Origin: Paenibacillus xylanexedens
Lineage (GTDB): Bacteria; Bacillota; Bacilli; Paenibacillales; Paenibacillaceae
Assembly (NCBI RefSeq): GCF_017874615.1
Contig: NZ_JAGIKV010000021.1
Coordinates: 79,070 to 143,069 of the forward strand
Reading direction: 5' to 3'
DNA length: 64,000 nt
This document shows positions 60,970 through 64,000 of the stretch, piece by piece. Position 1 is the first letter of the stretch. Each line of letters starts with the position of its first letter. The notes beneath the pieces are model-generated. The model saw nothing but the letters and a program-made list of their open reading frames with translations, made no database searches and was not told the origin of the DNA. Both the position numbers and the translations under genes were made by a program.

Positions 60970-62019
60970 ATGATGTACAAACAGCATTATGTCAAAATAA
61001 CGGGGATCCTGTTCATACTCGCCATGTTACTTGTTGCGTGTGGACAGACACCTACTAGCACTTCGCAGTCATCTGCTGATGGCGTAAAATCAGCTGCGGG
61101 GACAGATGGGGACTCATCCAATGAATCAGCTACTAAGACCGTGGAGAGCGCCAGTGGCAGCAAAGAAATCCCGGCACATCCCGAACGGATTGTGTCCATT
61201 AATATGGAGGACATTCTCCTCTCCTTGGAGGTACCACTGGTACTTGCTACACCTATTGGTCGGCAAGATTACCTGAATGAGCAACTTGAAGCTCAAGGCG
61301 TGGATGTCGAACCCATCAATGAAAGTGTCAATTTTGAAGCTGTAGTCAGCGCCAATCCGGACCTCATTATTGCCAATGCCAGTTTGGATGCCAAGATTCT
61401 CGAACAACTCGAGAAGATCGCGCCTACGATCACTTATGATCGCCGTAATTGGCAGGAATCTATCGTGAAGGTAGCTACTGCACTGGATATTGAAGAGCGG
61501 GCTGAACAGCTTTTACAAAAAAATAAAGACCAAGTAACTGAAGCTCAGAAGCTCGCAGCCGATATCACCAAGACCAAACCTACAGCTGCATTCCTGCGCC
61601 TGGAAGAGAAGGATATGCGTTTGTTCTTCTCTTCCATTCCATCCACGCCATTTCCAGCTTCCAGTTATATAGGAGCGGGTTATGAGGTTGGATTCACTCC
61701 CGACGCTCTCGTTACCAAACTTGAGGCAGAGAATCCGGAACGGATGAATGCCAGTATCTCGGTTGAGCTTTTGCCTGAAATCAAAGCAGACTATCTGTTT
61801 ATCGTGTCCATTAGCTCAGATGGGTCAGCTGAAGCGTTGCAAAAAACAAAAGATGAACTCAATGAAATCCAGCAACTCCAAGTATGGAAAAGCCTACCTG
61901 CTGTTCAAAATGGTCATGTCTATGTCCTCAATGCTAAGAAATGGCTCATTGACGGCCCCATTGCCGAATCGCTCAAACGTAATGAAATGCTCGAAGTTCT
62001 TGGGCTACCTGCTCCATAA
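60970..62019 (+). CDS. iron-siderophore substrate-binding lipoprotein (orphan)
   Basis: 349 residues, FhuD/FecB fold. The lipoprotein signal ends MLLVACGQT (lipidated Cys near 24). A Ser/Thr/Ala-rich linker precedes the two-lobed domain (IPAHPERIVSINMEDILLSL, PLVLATPIGRQDYLNEQLEA, VVSANPDLIIANASLDAKIL, KIAPTITYDRRNWQESIVKV, VWKSLPAVQNGHVYVLNAKK). ATG codons at 60970 and 60973 both follow CAGGGGGATT; the second has better spacing. It has its own Fur box and follows the Btr-like activator. No permease or ATPase genes follow, only a terminator, so it must deliver its ligand to a transporter encoded elsewhere. Confidence 0.9.
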   Translation: MMYKQHYVKITGILFILAMLLVACGQTPTSTSQSSADGVKSAAGTDGDSSNESATKTVESASGSKEIPAHPERIVSINMEDILLSLEVPLVLATPIGRQDYLNEQLEAQGVDVEPINESVNFEAVVSANPDLIIANASLDAKILEQLEKIAPTITYDRRNWQESIVKVATALDIEERAEQLLQKNKDQVTEAQKLAADITKTKPTAAFLRLEEKDMRLFFSSIPSTPFPASSYIGAGYEVGFTPDALVTKLEAENPERMNASISVELLPEIKADYLFIVSISSDGSAEALQKTKDELNEIQQLQVWKSLPAVQNGHVYVLNAKKWLIDGPIAESLKRNEMLEVLGLPAP

Positions 62020-62052
62020 TAGTCAATATACCTCTGTTTCATTCACAACAAA

Positions 62053-62093
62053 CAAAAGGAGATTCACCGGATTTTCGGTGGATCTCCTTTTTA
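62053..62093 (+). terminator. rho-independent terminator of the siderophore-binding gene
   Basis: AAAAGGAGATTCACCG pairs with CGGTGGATCTCCTTTT, followed by TTATTT. Confidence 0.85.
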
Positions 62094-62242
62094 TTTAATA
62101 TTTCAAATGGCCTCATTCAGTTCTGTTTCATGAAAAATCATTCTACATGCTTAACAGCTAAATGTATTTCATGTACACCTTTCTCATCCTGCAATTAATT
62201 AGGGATAGGTAATCATCAAAATCATATATAACTGTCCGGTTT

Positions 62243-62848
62243 TTAATAAATCTTAAAGTTCTGGGCTGTTTCAATCCCAAGTGCACTCTGGATAAACGTA
62301 TTAGCCACTTTCTCTACAGGTACAGGATTAAATCCAATAAAGAAATCCTTATATTTTTCCGCAGACTCTACAAACAGATTAGGACTAACCGAATTCAAAC
62401 GAATGCCTCTTGGTAACTCAAACGCTGCCGCTTTGGCAAACGAATCAATAGCCCCATTGACCATAGCACTTGATGCACCTTGCTCAATAGGGTGGTCTTG
62501 TATAATGCCACTGACCAGCGTGAAACTCCCCTTGTCGTTAATATAGTGCTGTCCAATCAATACGATATTGACCTGTCCAAGCAGTTTACCCTGCATACTA
62601 ATCATATTGTTCTCAGGTGTCAGTTCTTCGAGTTTCGCATAATGGGTCTGGCCCGCCGCCACAATGACGTAATCAATATTTCTCACCGTTTCGAAGAGGG
62701 TTGTAATACTCTCTGTCGACGTCATATCCACCTGAACATCCCCGGATTGTCTACCTGCTGTAATAACCTCAACGGAATAATCTCTCAGTTTCGCAACAAC
62801 GGCTTTACCTAATGTTCCGTTTCCACCAATGACCAGAGCTCTTTTCAT
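62243..62848 (-). CDS. atypical short-chain dehydrogenase/reductase family protein
   Basis: 201 residues with a good Rossmann start (ALVIGGNGTLGKAVVAKLRD) and the SDR body (VQVDMTSTESITTLFETV, IDYVIVAAGQTHYAKLEELT, GSFTLVSGIIQDHPIEQGAS, LPRGIRLNSVSPNLFVES). The catalytic serine may be present in LVSGI, but the Tyr-x3-Lys pair expected after it is replaced by SSAMVNGA, with no tyrosine or lysine. The protein may bind NAD(P) without classical SDR catalysis. The start follows AAAGGAGGACAAACAGTA. It is a single gene and its role is unknown. Confidence 0.82.
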   Translation of the reverse strand: MKRALVIGGNGTLGKAVVAKLRDYSVEVITAGRQSGDVQVDMTSTESITTLFETVRNIDYVIVAAGQTHYAKLEELTPENNMISMQGKLLGQVNIVLIGQHYINDKGSFTLVSGIIQDHPIEQGASSAMVNGAIDSFAKAAAFELPRGIRLNSVSPNLFVESAEKYKDFFIGFNPVPVEKVANTFIQSALGIETAQNFKIY

Positions 62849-62983
62849 TACTGTTTGTCCTCCTTTATAAATAAGTGCGGTTAATCAGATACGAATTGTT
62901 CTATTTATTTAAACAAAGATTTCATCCTTAATCAAATGACAATTGACCTTATTTTAAATAAATTACACTTATTCTTTTTAACA

Positions 62984-63013
62984 CAAAAAAAGCCTTTGCT
63001 ATAAGCAAAGGCT
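62984..63013 (-). terminator. rho-independent terminator of the tRNA operon
   Basis: AGCCTTTGCT and AGCAAAGGCT form a perfect 10-bp stem with a three-base loop, followed on the minus strand by a T run. Confidence 0.9.
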
Positions 63014-63032
63014 CTTCTATATGTTACTCGGA

Positions 63033-63103
63033 AGCGGGTGATGGGAATCGAACCCACGCTATTAGCTTGGAAGGCTAAAGTTCTACCATTGAACTACACC
63101 CGC
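63033..63103 (-). tRNA. tRNA-Gly (anticodon UCC)
   Basis: Full cloverleaf of 71 bases with acceptor GCGGGTG paired to CACCCGC, anticodon loop CTTCCAA and T-arm GGTTCGATTCC. CCA is not encoded. Last gene of the operon. Confidence 0.96.
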
Positions 63104-63115
63104 AAATAAAAAAAA

Positions 63116-63189
63116 TCGGGATGACACGATTTGAACATGCGACCCCCTGGTCCCAAACCAGGTGCTCTACCAAGCTGAGCTACATCCCG
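63116..63189 (-). tRNA. tRNA-Pro (anticodon UGG)
   Basis: 74 bases, acceptor CGGGATG, anticodon loop TTTGGGA, T-arm GTTCAAATC. CCA is not encoded. Confidence 0.96.
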
Positions 63190-63205
63190 ATACTTATGAG
63201 AATAA

Positions 63206-63282
63206 TGGCGCGCCCTGAGAGATTCGAACTCCCGGCCTTTTGATTCGTAGTCAAACGCTCTATCCAGCTGAGCTAAGGGCGC
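63206..63282 (-). tRNA. tRNA-Arg (anticodon ACG)
   Basis: Acceptor GCGCCCT, anticodon loop CTACGAA, T-arm GTTCGAATC. CCA is encoded (63206-63208). The ACG wobble base would be edited to inosine by TadA. Confidence 0.96.
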
Positions 63283-63288
63283 AAATAT

Positions 63289-63363
63289 TGGAGCGGAAGA
63301 CGGGAATCGAACCCGCGACCCTCGCCTTGGCAAGGCGATGCTCTACCGCTGAGCCACTTCCGC
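63289..63363 (-). tRNA. tRNA-Gly (anticodon GCC)
   Basis: Acceptor GCGGAAG, anticodon loop TTGCCAA, T-arm GTTCGATTC. CCA is encoded. Confidence 0.96.
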
Positions 63364-63371
63364 AAAACATA

Positions 63372-63458
<87 letters not shown>

Positions 63459-63467
63459 AAAATATAA

Positions 63468-63543
63468 TGGTGAGTCATGAAGGGCTCGAACCTTCGACAC
63501 CCTGATTAAAAGTCAGGTGCTCTACCAACTGAGCTAATGACTC
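63468..63543 (-). tRNA. tRNA-Lys (anticodon UUU)
   Basis: Acceptor GAGTCAT, anticodon loop CTTTTAA, T-arm GTTCGAGCC. CCA is encoded. Confidence 0.96.
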
Positions 63544-63552
63544 GTAATGAAA

Positions 63553-63627
63553 TGGCTGGGGATATAGGATTTGAACCTATGCATGACGGAGTCAAAGTCC
63601 GTTGCCTTACCGCTTGGCTAATCCCCA
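63553..63627 (-). tRNA. tRNA-Gln (anticodon UUG)
   Basis: Acceptor TGGGGAT, anticodon loop CTTTGAC, T-arm GTTCAAATC, discriminator G. CCA is encoded. Confidence 0.96.
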
Positions 63628-63638
63628 TTAAAAAATCA

Positions 63639-63715
63639 TGGGGCGATCGAGGGGAATTGAACCCCCGAATGCCGGATCCACAAACCGGTGCGTTAACCAC
63701 TTCGCCACGACCGCC
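63639..63715 (-). tRNA. tRNA-His (anticodon GUG)
   Basis: Acceptor GGCGGTC with the extra 5' G that is specific to histidine tRNA, opposite C73. Anticodon loop TTGTGGA. CCA is encoded. An AT-rich gap of about 95 bases separates it from the next tRNA upstream. Confidence 0.95.
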
Positions 63716-63811
63716 ATAGAGTAAGCCATTCATCCACTAAGAGAATCTTAGTATTAACAATTTTACTTGTAATATACATTCTATCACAAATTCAGATGTA
63801 AATACTAAAAA

Positions 63812-63887
<76 letters not shown>

Positions 63888-63910
63888 ACGGTGTATATTT
63901 AATTAAAAAA

Positions 63911-63988
63911 TGGCGGAACCGACGGGATTCGAACCCGCGATCTCCTGCGTGACAGGCAGGCATGTTAGGCCAACTACACCACGGTTCC
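63911..63988 (-). tRNA. tRNA-Asp (anticodon GUC)
   Basis: Acceptor GGAACCG, anticodon loop CTGTCAC, T-arm GTTCGAATC, discriminator G. CCA is encoded. It is the most upstream tRNA visible, and the operon probably continues past the window edge. Confidence 0.96.
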
Positions 63989-64000
63989 AGATCACTTTCT

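Overview
The window looks like chromosomal DNA of a Paenibacillus-type, spore-forming, motile Firmicute. The signs are strong AGGAGG-type ribosome binding sites, frequent TTG and GTG starts, a sporulation-type diadenylate cyclase (CdaS), a GerMN lipoprotein, a Bacillus-type Fnr with C-terminal cysteines, copper-amine-oxidase-like stalk domains on secreted enzymes, and a dense tRNA operon in which most genes encode CCA. No rRNA, CRISPR array, complete insertion sequence or prophage was seen.

Layout. 0-6 kb: 5' part of a chemotaxis receptor, leucine dehydrogenase, CdaS and a secreted DUF6359-like protein. 6-9 kb: a small Fur-controlled unit encoding a 51-residue protein too short for routine gene calling, an acetyltransferase, and Fnr divergent from a GAF (NreA-like) protein with a perfect Fnr box between them. 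9-12.8 kb: an AT-rich accessory block (PadR/HAAS pair with a perfect 35-bp palindrome, an unrecognised secreted protein, and the 3' remnant of a siderophore-binding protein). It separates the GAF gene from an NreC/NreB-like two-component pair (12.9-14.7 kb). 15-16.6 kb: an Lrp regulator with two short chromate transporters. 17-20 kb: a protein of nine bacterial Ig-like repeats and a methyltransferase. 20.6-25.9 kb: a three-gene intracellular uronate-polysaccharide operon (heparinase II/III-like lyase, a 650-residue probable carbohydrate-active enzyme, GH88 hydrolase) behind a perfect cre match. 26-35.7 kb: SGNH esterase, AzlCD, two more chemotaxis receptors, a HTH/DUF2087/GIY-YIG protein and a beta-lactamase-fold hydrolase.

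35.9-48.5 kb is the centrepiece: an amino-sugar recycling locus. One seven-gene operon carries an ABC importer with its own ATPase, a DUF624-like membrane protein, NamZ (exo-N-acetylmuramidase) and NagZ (N-acetylglucosaminidase). Divergent from it are a BadF-type sugar kinase (MurK-like) and MurQ, followed by MurR and AnmK. NamZ and NagZ lack signal peptides here, so the locus predicts import of a MurNAc-GlcNAc saccharide by ABC transport, splitting in the cytoplasm, ATP-dependent phosphorylation and etherase cleavage. This replaces the secreted-enzyme plus PTS (MurP) route of Bacillus subtilis. HexR-like 15-bp palindromes upstream of anmK and in the divergent promoter are candidate MurR sites.

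48.8-64 kb: a cell-wall amidase with a GerMN lipoprotein; an ABC importer of the FbpABC/PhnSTUV type translationally coupled to a beta-CASP metallo-hydrolase, with a divergent LysR regulator; a secreted CYTH-like protein; a Btr-like AraC regulator and an orphan siderophore-binding lipoprotein, each behind a Fur box; an atypical SDR protein; and ten tRNA genes on the minus strand that run to the window edge. All three chemotaxis receptors have sigma-D-like promoters. Two copies of a roughly 63-bp intergenic element were found, near 30.4 and 56.7 kb.
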